Notes under the pieces: generated by a model
Databases searched by the model: none
The model's input: only the letters and a program-made list of their open reading frames with translations
What the model was told of the DNA's origin: nothing
In this document: one piece after another, positions 8,790 through 17,552 of the stretch
Numbering within the stretch: the stretch's first letter is position 1
Layout of the letters: every line of letters begins with the position of its first letter
Made by a program: the position numbers and the translations under genes
Assembly: GCF_014205275.1 (NCBI RefSeq)
Contig: NZ_JACHND010000001.1
Coordinates: forward strand, 2,418,001 to 2,482,000
Source of the DNA: Sphaerisporangium siamense
Lineage (GTDB): Bacteria > Actinomycetota > Actinomycetes > Streptosporangiales > Streptosporangiaceae
DNA length: 64,000 nt
Direction of reading: 5' to 3'

Positions 8790-9413
8790 GTGAAACGCAG
8801 CCGATGGGCAGCCTGCCTGCTCGCCCTACTCGTATCGGTGCTGGTAGGACAGGGCGTGCTCAGCACACCGGCCGAGGCCAAAGGGTACGGGAACTGCATC
8901 CCGATCTATTCCAACGGAAGGATCGTGTTCTGCGAGCCGATTCTGGTCGAAGTGGAGCGGTGGTGCCCGGGGTGCCCGGTGCCGTGCCCGAACTGCCTGC
9001 CCGAGTTCGCGCTCGATTTCCGTGAATACCTGGTACAGCCCGCATACCTGAAGTTGCAGTCCGTCCGAGATCTGACCAGAGGGCTGGGATTGCTCGACCA
9101 AGCGGCACGGACCCAGAACAGCCAGTTGCGCCAGGAGGCGCTGCTTTCGTTCACTTCCGTGGCGCGGTCGCTGGCGAGGGGCAGCACCGTGCGGCTGGAG
9201 CAGGCCGGGTACATCGATCGGGCCGCCGGCGTCGTCAGGCCCGCCGCCCTTCCGTGGCTGACCGGGGCCGGCACCCACATCGCCGAGGGGTTGACCACCC
9301 TGCAGCAGTACGTCAACAGCCCTCCCGGCCTGCCTTCCCCGGCCGATCCGCAGCAGGCGCTGGCGAGGATCGACCTGGCGCGCCAGGAACTCGCGCTCCA
9401 GATCGCCATGTGA
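8790..9413 (+). CDS. Small secreted protein with an N-terminal Cys-rich knot
   Basis: The 207-residue product starts at GTG 8790, five bases after an AAGGAGG site. It has a clear Sec signal peptide: KRSR, a hydrophobic core LLALLVSVLVGQGVL, and AEA as the likely cleavage site near residue 30. The mature N-terminus has six Cys within about 36 residues ([21 protein letters not shown]), suggesting disulfides or a metal site. The rest (about 75-207) is predicted helical, Leu/Ala/Gln-rich, without Cys. I do not recognise the family. It is divergent from the PQQ-propeller gene and has a strong ribosome site, so it is likely well expressed and may act with the neighbouring surface protein; that link is inference. 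Confidence 0.7.
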   Translation: MKRSRWAACLLALLVSVLVGQGVLSTPAEAKGYGNCIPIYSNGRIVFCEPILVEVERWCPGCPVPCPNCLPEFALDFREYLVQPAYLKLQSVRDLTRGLGLLDQAARTQNSQLRQEALLSFTSVARSLARGSTVRLEQAGYIDRAAGVVRPAALPWLTGAGTHIAEGLTTLQQYVNSPPGLPSPADPQQALARIDLARQELALQIAM

Positions 9414-9502
9414 TGCGGACGGTGGGCTCCGGCGACGGCGATGCCACTACGGCGGCGGGCATCGCGGCGGCGGGGCCCACCGTCAGGGGGCCGCGCGGCC
9501 GT

Positions 9503-11617
9503 TCAAGCGCCGCGCGACCCCTGGTGACGGCCACGCCGGTCGAGGTACTCCCGCAGAGCGAGGCCGGATCTCGGGTCGGCGCCCCCGGGCGGCCGCGTGG
9601 ACAGCCAGGACATCGCCGCGCGCAGGTTGTCGTGTTCGCCGGCGAGCCGGTCGGGCCCGTCCCGCCCGCCGGGCCCGGCCCGATGCCGGTCCGCCTTCGC
9701 CAGCCGGAGGAAGTAGTCGGCGTGGGCGCCGCGGGCCTCGTCCTCCTCTCCCGGGACGGCGCGGGCGAGCCGCTCCGCCGCGTAGGCCCGCACCGTCTCC
9801 AGGAGGCGGTAGCGCGAGCAGGCGCCGTACTGCCCGGTCATGACCACCGACTTGTCCACCAGGGCGCCGAGCACCGTCAGCGTCTCCTCCGGCCACAGCG
9901 CCTGGGCGGCGTCCAGCGTGAAGCCCCCGGCGAAGACGGCGAGGCGGCGGAACAGCGCCTGTTCGGAACCGCTGAGCAGGTCGTAGCTCCAGTCCAGCGT
10001 CGCGTTCAGGCTGCGGTGACTCGGAATGGCGGCGCTGTCGGTGAACACGTGCAACCGGTCGCCCAGCCGGTCGGCGATCTCCGCCATGGTCAGCATGGGC
10101 TTGCGGGCCGCGGCGAGCTCCAGGGCCAGGGGCAGGCCGTCCAGTCCGGCGCAGACGCGCGCCAGCGCGTGCGCGTCCGCTTCGGCGATCCGCGCCCCGG
10201 TGCGCTCCCACACGCGGGCCTGGAACAGTCGCGCGGACGCGAAGGCCATCACCTCTGCGAGAGTGGTGTGCCGGGACGGGTCGGGGACCGGCAGCGGCGG
10301 GATGTGCCGGACGAGCTCGCCGGGAACGTCGAGCCGGATGCGCGTGGTGGCGAGCACGCGGACCTTCGCGCACGCGCTGAGGAGCCGTATCACCAGGGAG
10401 CGGCATCCTTCCCTCACGTGTTCGCAGTTGTCCAGGACCAGCAGCAGCTCGCGGTCGCGAAGACCGCGGGCGAGCGTCCGTCCGGGGTCGGATCCCGGCG
10501 GCTCCGGCAGGCCCAGCGAGGCGACGACCGCGGCGGCGGCCATGCGCGGTTCCTTGACGGGCGCGAGGTCGACGAAGCAGGCGCCGTCGGCGAAGTCGCC
10601 GGCCACCTGGGAGGCCACGGCGATGCCGAGGCGGGTCTTCCCGCATCCGCCCGCCCCGGTCAGCGTGATGAGCCGGTGCGAACCGAGGACGGCGATGATC
10701 TCGCCCAGCTCCGGCTCCCTGCCGATCAGCTCGGTGAGCGGGACGGGCAGGCCGGACGCCGGGCGGCGCGGAACGTCCGGTGCGGTGCGGGGCCCTGCCT
10801 GCCCGGCGTTGTCGGCGAGGATCACGGCGTGCAGGCGGCGCATCGCCGCGCCCGGTTCGACGCCCAGCTCGCCCGCGAGCACGGCCCGCGCCCGGTGATA
10901 GACGGCGAGCGCCTCGCCGTGCCGTCCGGCCAGGCGCAGCGCCTCGACCAGCAGTTCCCACAGCCGTTCCCGCAGCGGATGCGCGCCGACCAGACGCTCC
11001 AGCTCGCCGATCGCCTCTACCGGGCCCGCCGAACGAAGGCCCGCCGCCCAGCGATCCTCGGTCGCCGACAGGCGCAGCTCGCGCAGCCGCGCGGCCTCCC
11101 CGTCGCCCCATCCCCACGCTCGGCAGTCCACGAGCACGTCGGCGCGCCACAGGGCCAGCCCTCTGTTCAGCTCCTCGGCCGCGCGCGCGGGTTCGGCGCG
11201 GGCCGGCGCGCGCCGCGCCACGCCGACGTGCCACTCGAAACGCCAGGCGTCCACGGCCCCCGGCGGGAGGTCGAGCGCGTACCCCCGGCCCCGGGTGGCG
11301 AGCACTTCGGGCAGGCCGGCGTCGGTGAGCGCCCGTCGCACCCGGGCGACATGGCTGCGGAGGCTGGCCAGCGCCGTCAGGGGCGGATCTTCTCCCCACA
11401 GGCCGTCCACCAGCCGTTCGTAGGTCACGATCTCGCCTATCCGCAGCGCCAGCAGCGCGATCAGCGTGCGCTGCCGCACGCCGACCAGGGGGACCCGGCC
11501 CGCGGGGCCGAGCACCTCCAGCGGGCCGAGCAGGCGCACGACGGCCTTCGCCGGGCCGGGAGCGGACGATCGCCTGGGACTCCTCGCGGGCGTGGAGTCG
11601 GACGTAGAGTCGGTCAT
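9503..11617 (-). CDS. AfsR/SARP-type regulator with NB-ARC ATPase domain
   Basis: A 704-residue transcription factor. Residues about 25-105 form an OmpR-like winged helix (RLLGPLEVLG, ending with ASLRSHVARVRRAL). The bacterial transcriptional activator domain follows (about 110-255). An NB-ARC-like ATPase comes next, with Walker A GAGGCGKT (about 320-328) and Walker B LLLVLDNCEH. A helical tail of about 200 residues follows, but the protein is shorter than AfsR and lacks its long TPR end. ATG 11617 is chosen because GGAGGT sits seven bases upstream; a TTG further up (11638) is weaker. It is divergent from the glycosyl-phosphate transferase gene at 11887 and is the obvious candidate to control the polysaccharide genes. 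Confidence 0.88.
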   Translation of the reverse strand: MTDSTSDSTPARSPRRSSAPGPAKAVVRLLGPLEVLGPAGRVPLVGVRQRTLIALLALRIGEIVTYERLVDGLWGEDPPLTALASLRSHVARVRRALTDAGLPEVLATRGRGYALDLPPGAVDAWRFEWHVGVARRAPARAEPARAAEELNRGLALWRADVLVDCRAWGWGDGEAARLRELRLSATEDRWAAGLRSAGPVEAIGELERLVGAHPLRERLWELLVEALRLAGRHGEALAVYHRARAVLAGELGVEPGAAMRRLHAVILADNAGQAGPRTAPDVPRRPASGLPVPLTELIGREPELGEIIAVLGSHRLITLTGAGGCGKTRLGIAVASQVAGDFADGACFVDLAPVKEPRMAAAAVVASLGLPEPPGSDPGRTLARGLRDRELLLVLDNCEHVREGCRSLVIRLLSACAKVRVLATTRIRLDVPGELVRHIPPLPVPDPSRHTTLAEVMAFASARLFQARVWERTGARIAEADAHALARVCAGLDGLPLALELAAARKPMLTMAEIADRLGDRLHVFTDSAAIPSHRSLNATLDWSYDLLSGSEQALFRRLAVFAGGFTLDAAQALWPEETLTVLGALVDKSVVMTGQYGACSRYRLLETVRAYAAERLARAVPGEEDEARGAHADYFLRLAKADRHRAGPGGRDGPDRLAGEHDNLRAAMSWLSTRPPGGADPRSGLALREYLDRRGRHQGSRGA

Positions 11618-11886
11618 CTGCTGACCTCCACCGGTCAATGACTCGATTTCTTGACACAGTGATATGTAGGCGGGTTTGACAGCCCCTTACGAAGTGCTTG
11701 CAAGCGGGAACGGTCCCGCGCCGGCCGAGGCCGCGAGCCGGCCGAGGGGGCGGATCCGGGAAGGAAGGCAGCCGGCCGGGCCTCGACAGCCGCTGTCGGC
11801 GGAGTTTCCAAGAATCGGTCAAGATTGTCCCAGCGTCCCGCTAACATCCTCACGGTCGGTATCCGGATGGTCGCGGGGAGGCATGG

Positions 11887-13377
11887 GTGGGCGTCGCCGA
11901 GAGGCCGGAGGTCTCGCCGCCGAAGGCGGCACGCGCACACCGGCTCGCCGCGCGTCCCGGGGGCAGGGCGGGCGCGCCCGGGCCGTGGCCGCCGCTGTGG
12001 GCCAGGCGCTACCACGCGCGGGCCGTGGCGATCGACCTCGCGTGCGGGTTCCTCGCCGGCGCCGCCGCCGTCGACGTCCGCTTCGGCCAGGTCACGCCGT
12101 ACGTCACGCCCTACCTCGTGCTCAGCTCGGTGCTGCCGGTCCTGTGGGTGTGCCTGCTCGGCCTCAACCGGGCCTACGAGTCGCGGCTGGTCGGGGTCGG
12201 GTCCGAGGAGTTCCGGCGCATCTCGCAGTGCGGTTTCCTGCTCACCGCCGGTGTGGCCATCGCCGCGTACGTCACCAAGACCGACCTGGCCCGTGGGTAC
12301 GTCGTGCTGGCGCTCCCGCTCATGACCTTCCTCACGTTGTGCTGCCGGTACGGCCTGCGCCGCAGGCTGCACGCCATGCGGGCCCGGGGGTGGTGCATGC
12401 GCCGGGTGGTCGCCGTCGGGCACCGCGAGGCGCTCGCCGACCTGATCCGCCACTTCCGCGCCGAGCCCTACCACGGCATGGACGTCGTCGGCGTCTGCCT
12501 GCCCCGGGAGGACGGCCCCGGCGAGGTGGAGGGCGCGCCGGTGCTCGGCGACTTCACCGACGTCCCGCTCGCGGTGTGCCAGGCCGGGGCCGACACCGTC
12601 GCCGTCCTCGCCTGCCCCGAACTGGACGGCACCGCCCTGCGCCGCCTGGCCTGGCGGCTGGAGAAGACCCGCACCGATCTCGTCGTCGCCCCCGCGCTCA
12701 TGGAGGTCGCCGGGCCGCGCACGACGATCAGGCCGGTCGCCGGGCTGCCGCTCCTGCACGTCGAACATCCCGAGCTCGCGGGCGCCCGCCGCCTCGTCAA
12801 GAACCTCTTCGACCGCACGGTGGCCGCGCTCGCCCTGGCCCTGCTCGCCCCGCTGCTCGCCGCGCTCGCCGTGGCCGTGCGCGCCACGAGCCCCGGCCCC
12901 GCCCTGTTCCGGCAGACCCGGGTCGGCAGGGACGGCGTGGAGTTCACGATCCTCAAACTGCGCACGATGGGCGCCGACGCCGAGCACCGAAAAATCGGGC
13001 TCGCCAGCGACGTCGACGGCCTGCTCTTCAAGATCCGCGACGATCCGCGGGTCACCCCGCTCGGCGGCTGGCTGCGGCGACGCTCGCTGGACGAGCTTCC
13101 CCAGCTCTTCAACGTGCTGGCCGGCCACATGTCGCTGGTCGGCCCCCGGCCTCCCCTGCCCGAGGAGGTCGCGGGGTACGGTGACGACGTGCGGCGGCGG
13201 CTGGTCGTCCGGCCGGGCATGACCGGCCTGTGGCAGGTGAACGGCCGCTCCGATCTGTCGTGGGAGGAATCGGTACGGTTGGACCTGCGTTATGTCGAGA
13301 ACTGGTCTCTCACGCTGGATCTCCAGATCCTGTGGAAGACATGGTCCGCCGTGGCGCGCGGCTCGGGCGCGTACTAG
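11887..13377 (+). CDS. Exopolysaccharide polyprenyl glycosylphosphotransferase (priming enzyme)
   Basis: Transfers a sugar-1-phosphate to undecaprenyl phosphate at the inner membrane, the first step of lipid-linked polysaccharide synthesis (PNPT/PHPT, WbaP/CpsE type). The 496-residue protein has four N-terminal membrane segments, a soluble CoA-binding-like middle region, then a further membrane helix (about 310-335). The C-terminal catalytic domain has SPGPALFRQTRVG, FTILKLRTM, RRRSLDELPQLFNVL and MSLVGPRPPLPEE, followed by RPGMTGLWQVNGRS. All hallmark motifs are present. GTG 11887 has GGGGAGG just upstream. cysQ-cysD-cysN follow on the same strand after 87 bases, which ties PAPS metabolism to glycan synthesis. 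Confidence 0.93.
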   Translation: MGVAERPEVSPPKAARAHRLAARPGGRAGAPGPWPPLWARRYHARAVAIDLACGFLAGAAAVDVRFGQVTPYVTPYLVLSSVLPVLWVCLLGLNRAYESRLVGVGSEEFRRISQCGFLLTAGVAIAAYVTKTDLARGYVVLALPLMTFLTLCCRYGLRRRLHAMRARGWCMRRVVAVGHREALADLIRHFRAEPYHGMDVVGVCLPREDGPGEVEGAPVLGDFTDVPLAVCQAGADTVAVLACPELDGTALRRLAWRLEKTRTDLVVAPALMEVAGPRTTIRPVAGLPLLHVEHPELAGARRLVKNLFDRTVAALALALLAPLLAALAVAVRATSPGPALFRQTRVGRDGVEFTILKLRTMGADAEHRKIGLASDVDGLLFKIRDDPRVTPLGGWLRRRSLDELPQLFNVLAGHMSLVGPRPPLPEEVAGYGDDVRRRLVVRPGMTGLWQVNGRSDLSWEESVRLDLRYVENWSLTLDLQILWKTWSAVARGSGAY

Positions 13378-13464
13378 CCCGAGGCCAGGCAGACGGCCCG
13401 GGGGCACACCCGCCCTCCGGCCTGGAACTCGGGGCGAGCATCTAGAAGGGCCAGGAACGGCATC

Positions 13465-14250
13465 GTGACGATACGCGACGACCACGCGCTCGCCGGCGAC
13501 CTCGCCGCCGAGGCCGGCGAGAGGCTTCTGGCGCTGCGCGCCGCCCAGGGCTTCGGCGACCCCACGGCACTGCGCCAGGCGGGCGACCGCGGGTCCCACC
13601 TTCACCTCACCGAGTCGCTGGCACGGCTACGGCCGACCGATTACGTCCTGTCGGAGGAGGGCACGCGCGAGGAGCGCCTGCATCCGCGCCGCCGCGTCGC
13701 GGACCGCGTGTGGATCATCGATCCGCTCGACGGCACGCGCGAGTTCGGCGAGGAGGGCCGCGCCGACTGGGCCGTGCACGTCGCCCTGTGGCGGCGCGGC
13801 GACGCCACAGGAGGCGAGCTGGCGGCCGGGGCGATCGCGCTGCCCGCCCAGGGTGTGACGCTCACCACCGCCGCGCCGCCCGCCCTGCCCGCGCCGCGTC
13901 AGGGCAGGGTCCGCATCGCGGTCAGCCGCACCCGCCCGCCGGAGTTCGTCAAGAAGCTGGCCTACCTCGTCGGCGCCGACATGGTGCCCATGGGATCGGC
14001 CGGGGCCAAGATCGCCGCCGTGCTCACCGGCGAGGTGGACGCCTACGTCCATTCGGGGGGCCAGTACGAGTGGGACTCGGCCGCTCCCGTGGCGGTCGCC
14101 CTGGCGGCCGGGGCCCATGCCAGCCGTATCGACGGATCCCCCCTGGTCTACAACCAAGAGAACCCCTCGCTCCCGGATATTCTGGTTTCCCTACCGGATC
14201 TGGCGCCGATCTTGCTCGCCGGAATCCGGGACGCGCACCGTCAGGGCTAG
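13465..14250 (+). CDS. cysQ: 3'(2'),5'-bisphosphate nucleotidase (PAP/PAPS phosphatase)
   Basis: Removes the 3'-phosphate of PAP, the inhibitory by-product of PAPS-dependent sulfotransferases. The 261-residue protein belongs to the inositol-monophosphatase fold. It has the metal-binding LSEEG motif (about residue 55-60), the signature WIIDPLDGTREFGE (about 88-101), and a C-terminal YEWDSAAPVAVALAAGA where the Asp completes the metal site. GTG 13465 follows AGGAACGG. It sits 18 bases before cysD, almost certainly in one operon with cysDN. That fits a role in recycling after sulfotransfer rather than general sulfur assimilation. Confidence 0.92.
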   Translation: MTIRDDHALAGDLAAEAGERLLALRAAQGFGDPTALRQAGDRGSHLHLTESLARLRPTDYVLSEEGTREERLHPRRRVADRVWIIDPLDGTREFGEEGRADWAVHVALWRRGDATGGELAAGAIALPAQGVTLTTAAPPALPAPRQGRVRIAVSRTRPPEFVKKLAYLVGADMVPMGSAGAKIAAVLTGEVDAYVHSGGQYEWDSAAPVAVALAAGAHASRIDGSPLVYNQENPSLPDILVSLPDLAPILLAGIRDAHRQG

Positions 14251-14268
14251 CTCCCCGGAGGAGAGCAG

Positions 14269-15183
14269 ATGCTTGCAAGCGACTACACGACGTCGCAGCT
14301 CGACGTCCTCGAAGCCGAGGCGATCCACATCATGCGTGAGGTCGCGGCCGAGTTCGAGCGCCCCTGTCTCCTCTTCTCCGGCGGGAAAGACTCGATCGTC
14401 ATGGTCCGGATCGCCGAGAAGGCGTTCTGGCCGGCGCCGATCCCTTTCCCCCTCATGCACGTCGACACCGGGCACAACTTCTCCGAGGTGATCGACTTCC
14501 GGGACCGGCGGGTCGCCGAGCTGGGCGCCCGGCTGGTCGTCGCGTCCGTCCAGGCGTCCATCGACGCCGGGCGCGTGGTCGAAGAGACGGGCCGCCGCGC
14601 CAGCCGTAACCGCCTGCAGACCACCACGCTGCTCGACGCGATCGAAGAGAACGAGTTCGACGCCGTGTTCGGCGGGGCGCGCCGCGACGAGGAGAAGGCC
14701 CGCGCCAAGGAGCGGGTCTTCTCGTTCCGCGACGACTTCGGGCAGTGGGACCCGAAGAACCAGCGGCCCGAGCTGTGGAACCTCTACAACGCGCGCATCC
14801 GCAAGGGCGAGCACATCCGGGTCTTCCCCCTGTCCAACTGGACAGAGCTTGATATCTGGGACTACATCCGGCGCGAAGAGATCGAGATCCCGTCGATCTA
14901 TTACGCCCACACCCGCACGGTCTTCGAGCGCGACGGCATGCTGCTCGCGGACTCCGAGGTCGTCAGCCGGGGCGAGGACGAGCCGACCTTCGAGACCGTC
15001 GTCCGCTACCGCACGGTCGGCGACATGACCTGCACCGGCGCCGTCCAGTCCGGTGCCACGACCGTCGAGCAGATCATCGCCGAGATCGCGGCCACCCGCA
15101 TCACCGAGCGCGGCGCCACCCGCGCCGACGACCGCGCCTCCGAGGCCGCCATGGAAGACCGCAAGAAGGAGGGCTACTTCTGA
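14269..15183 (+). CDS. cysD: Sulfate adenylyltransferase subunit 2 (ATP sulfurylase small subunit)
   Basis: Catalyses ATP + sulfate to adenylyl sulfate (APS) as a heterodimer with CysN, whose GTP hydrolysis drives the reaction. The 304-residue protein is full length. It has the PP-loop SGGKDS (37-42), MHVDTGHNF, and the conserved RRDEEKARAKER and NWTELDIWDYI segments of the PAPS-reductase/ATP-sulfurylase family. The start ATG 14269 has GGAGGAGA just upstream. cysN follows 88 bases later. There is no cysH or sulfite reductase nearby, which points to PAPS production for sulfation. Confidence 0.95.
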   Translation: MLASDYTTSQLDVLEAEAIHIMREVAAEFERPCLLFSGGKDSIVMVRIAEKAFWPAPIPFPLMHVDTGHNFSEVIDFRDRRVAELGARLVVASVQASIDAGRVVEETGRRASRNRLQTTTLLDAIEENEFDAVFGGARRDEEKARAKERVFSFRDDFGQWDPKNQRPELWNLYNARIRKGEHIRVFPLSNWTELDIWDYIRREEIEIPSIYYAHTRTVFERDGMLLADSEVVSRGEDEPTFETVVRYRTVGDMTCTGAVQSGATTVEQIIAEIAATRITERGATRADDRASEAAMEDRKKEGYF

Positions 15184-15271
15184 TGCCCCCCGCTCCCATG
15201 GCACGCGCCGCGCGCCCTCATGCGCCGCACGCCCTCGCCAGCCCCGTCGCTACCCCTGGAGACCGGCTCTG

Positions 15272-16534
15272 ATGGACATCTTGCGTTTCGCCACGGCGGG
15301 TTCCGTCGACGACGGCAAGTCCACGCTGATCGGCCGCCTGCTCTTCGACTCCAAGGCCATCTTCGAGGACCAGCTGGAGGCCGTCGAGCGCACCAGCCGC
15401 GACCGGGGCACCGAGTACACCGACCTGTCGCTGCTCACCGACGGCCTGCGCGCCGAGCGCGAGCAGGGCATCACCATCGACGTGGCCTACCGGTACTTCG
15501 CCACGCCGAAGCGGAAGTTCATCATCGCCGACACCCCCGGGCACATCCAGTACACCCGCAACATGGTGACCGGCGCATCCACGGCCGACCTGGCGATCGT
15601 GCTCATCGACGCGCGCAAGGGCGTGGTCGAGCAGTCCCGGCGGCACGCCTTCCTCACCACGCTGCTGCGCGTGCCCCACCTGGTGCTCGCCGTCAACAAG
15701 ATGGACCTCGTCGACTACTCGCAGGAGCGGTTCGAGGAGATCCGCGAAGAGTTCACCTCGTTCGCGGCCAAGCTCAACGTCGCCGACCTCACCTTCATCC
15801 CGATCTCGGCGCTGCACGGCGACAACGTGGTCTCCCGGTCGGAGAACATGCCCTGGTACCAGGGCACATCCCTGCTCCACCACCTGGAGAACCTGCACAT
15901 CGCCTCCGACCGCAACCTGGTCGACGTGCGCTTCCCGGTGCAGTACGTCATCCGCCCCCAGCGGGCCACCGACCCCGCCTTCCACGACTACCGCGGCTAC
16001 GCCGGGCAGGTCGCGGGCGGCGTGCTCAAGCCCGGCGACGAGGTCATGCACCTGCCGTCCGGCCTGACCACGCGCGTGGCCGCGATCGACACCTTCGACG
16101 GGCCCGTCGAGGAGGCGTTCTCGCCCATGTCGGTCACCCTCCGCCTGGAGGACGACATCGACATCTCACGCGGCGACATGATCTGCCGTCCGAACAACAA
16201 GCCGCAGGTCGCCCAGGACATCCAGGCCATGGTCTGCTGGATGACCGACGCGGTGAAGCTCGCGCCGCGCTCCAAACTGGTCATCAAGCACACCACCCGC
16301 ACGGCCCGCGCGATGGTGCGCGACCTGCACTACCGCCTGGACGTCAACACGCTGCACCGCGACGAGGCGGCGGCGTCCCTCGGCCTCAACGAGATCGGCC
16401 GCGTCTCGCTGCGCGTCACGCAGCCGCTCTTCGTCGACGACTACGCCAGGAACCGCCTCACCGGCGGTTTCATCCTGATCGACGAATCGACCAACGGCAC
16501 CGTGGGCGCCGGCATGATCGTCGACGCCAGGTAG
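15272..16534 (+). CDS. cysN: Sulfate adenylyltransferase subunit 1 (GTPase)
   Basis: The GTP-binding regulatory subunit of ATP sulfurylase, an EF-Tu relative. The 420-residue protein carries G1 GSVDDGKST (10-18), the G3 motif DTPGHIQYTRNM, G4 NKMDL, and two beta-barrel domains behind the G domain. Its length matches stand-alone CysN, without a fused C-terminal APS kinase; the kinase function is supplied by the separate gene at 48229-49482. ATG 15272 follows CTGGAGA. Beyond its stop lies a 288-base gap containing a LexA box. Confidence 0.95.
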   Translation: MDILRFATAGSVDDGKSTLIGRLLFDSKAIFEDQLEAVERTSRDRGTEYTDLSLLTDGLRAEREQGITIDVAYRYFATPKRKFIIADTPGHIQYTRNMVTGASTADLAIVLIDARKGVVEQSRRHAFLTTLLRVPHLVLAVNKMDLVDYSQERFEEIREEFTSFAAKLNVADLTFIPISALHGDNVVSRSENMPWYQGTSLLHHLENLHIASDRNLVDVRFPVQYVIRPQRATDPAFHDYRGYAGQVAGGVLKPGDEVMHLPSGLTTRVAAIDTFDGPVEEAFSPMSVTLRLEDDIDISRGDMICRPNNKPQVAQDIQAMVCWMTDAVKLAPRSKLVIKHTTRTARAMVRDLHYRLDVNTLHRDEAAASLGLNEIGRVSLRVTQPLFVDDYARNRLTGGFILIDESTNGTVGAGMIVDAR

Positions 16535-16669
16535 GCGCACCCCGGCCGTGAGCAGGAGGCGGCACGCGTCGTTGATCAGCGGCGACGCGACCGCCTCCTC
16601 GCTCCAGGCCCACGGCAACATGCTCCACATGCCGGCGTCGTGCCCGGCGCGCACCTCAAGAACGTTCAT
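16535..16669 (-). pseudogene. Possible C-terminal remnant of an esterase (PF00756-like)
   Basis: Read on the reverse strand from 16669, the frame gives VRAGHDAGMWSMLPWAWSE. This resembles the C-terminal GGHDxxxWxxxLPxAL motif of D-esterase-like alpha/beta hydrolases, which holds the catalytic His. Nothing upstream on this strand continues the gene, and downstream the frame runs antisense into cysN. The most likely reading is a short leftover of a deleted esterase. It could be chance. Confidence 0.25.
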
Positions 16670-16740
16670 TTACGGTGTGTCCACTTTCCGCGTCCACGAC
16701 AGTCCGTTTCTCATCGGCACTCCCGGTCGCTACTCGTGAT

Positions 16741-16756
16741 TCGAACTAGGGTTCGA
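16741..16756. promoter_or_regulatory. LexA (SOS) box
   Basis: TCGAAC TAGG GTTCGA is a perfect match to the actinobacterial/Gram-positive LexA operator TCGAAC-N4-GTTCGA. It lies 66 bases before the methyltransferase start at 16823, and its centre TAGGGT fits a -10 element, so LexA binding would block that promoter. No clear -35 is seen. Confidence 0.65.
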
Positions 16757-16822
16757 CTGTAGCGAGGCCCACCGACATTTCCGCCGCGCCCGCTTTCCCC
16801 GGGCATGTGGTAGGGAACGGGA

Positions 16823-17494
16823 ATGAACGCGAATCATGGCTCAGGGCCCGGCGAGATCACGCCGGACGGCTGCTCCGTCGAGTTCTACAGCCTCCTCCCG
16901 GTGATGAACGAGCCCTCCATCGTGCACGGCGCCGTCCCCGAAGGCGCGTCGATCCTGGAACTCGGGTGCGGCGCCGGCCGTATCCTGCGTGCTCTCGCCG
17001 AACTCGGCCATCCGGTCCTGGGCGTGGACGAGTCGCCCGCCATGCTCGCGCGCGTCCCGGACCTGCCGACCGTGCGCGCGCGGATGGAAACCCTGGACCT
17101 GGGCCGCGTCTTCGACGCCGTACTGCTGGCCAGCACCATGATCAACACCGGCCCGGGGCAGCGGCGCGCGTTCCTCGACACCTGCCGGCGACACGTCGCC
17201 CCCGACGGCGTCGTCATCGTCCAGCAGACCCCGCCGAGCTGGTTCGACACCGTCGAGCCGTCCGAGCACATCCACGACGGCATCCGGCGGGTGGTCAGAG
17301 AGGTCAACCGGGACGGACGGCGGGTCGGCGTCGTCGTCGACTACCACGTCGGCGACCGCACCTGGACGCACGCCTTCACCCGTCACCCCATCACCGAGGA
17401 CGAACTGGCCGCGGACCTGGCCTACGCGAGGCTGCGCTTCGACCGGTGGCTCACCCCCGACGACCACGCGTGGTTCACCGCGCGCCCCAAGTGA
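16823..17494 (+). CDS. Class I SAM-dependent methyltransferase, probably SOS-controlled
   Basis: The 223-residue protein has a Rossmann methyltransferase core. Motif I is ILELGCGAGRILRALAE (about 43-59), followed by the acidic GVDESPAML after strand 2 and VFDAVLLASTMINT at motif II. The C-terminal part, with WTHAFTRHPITEDEL, resembles the substrate-lid region of small-molecule methyltransferases. The substrate cannot be told. ATG 16823 follows GGGAACGGGA. A perfect LexA box lies upstream, suggesting induction by DNA damage. It is alone on its transcript; a hairpin region follows 60 bases after the stop. Confidence 0.78.
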   Translation: MNANHGSGPGEITPDGCSVEFYSLLPVMNEPSIVHGAVPEGASILELGCGAGRILRALAELGHPVLGVDESPAMLARVPDLPTVRARMETLDLGRVFDAVLLASTMINTGPGQRRAFLDTCRRHVAPDGVVIVQQTPPSWFDTVEPSEHIHDGIRRVVREVNRDGRRVGVVVDYHVGDRTWTHAFTRHPITEDELAADLAYARLRFDRWLTPDDHAWFTARPK

Positions 17495-17552
17495 CGGTCC
17501 GAGAGGCCGCGCGGGCTCTGGCCTCCTTCGCCGCCGGAGCGTGAACTCGATA

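Noticed and set aside
9254-11641. A forward open frame of 795 codons opposite the SARP/NB-ARC gene
   Set aside because: Antisense of a well-supported regulator with Walker A and B motifs on the reverse strand.
11651-11681. Two TTGACA sequences 25 bases apart before the priming transferase, considered as promoters
   Set aside because: Neither has a convincing -10 at 16-19 bases, and the spacing does not fit SARP direct repeats.
16741-16756. The GGTTCGA sequence considered as a tRNA T-arm
   Set aside because: No acceptor stem, D-arm or anticodon arm fits around it; the 16-base palindrome matches a LexA box instead.
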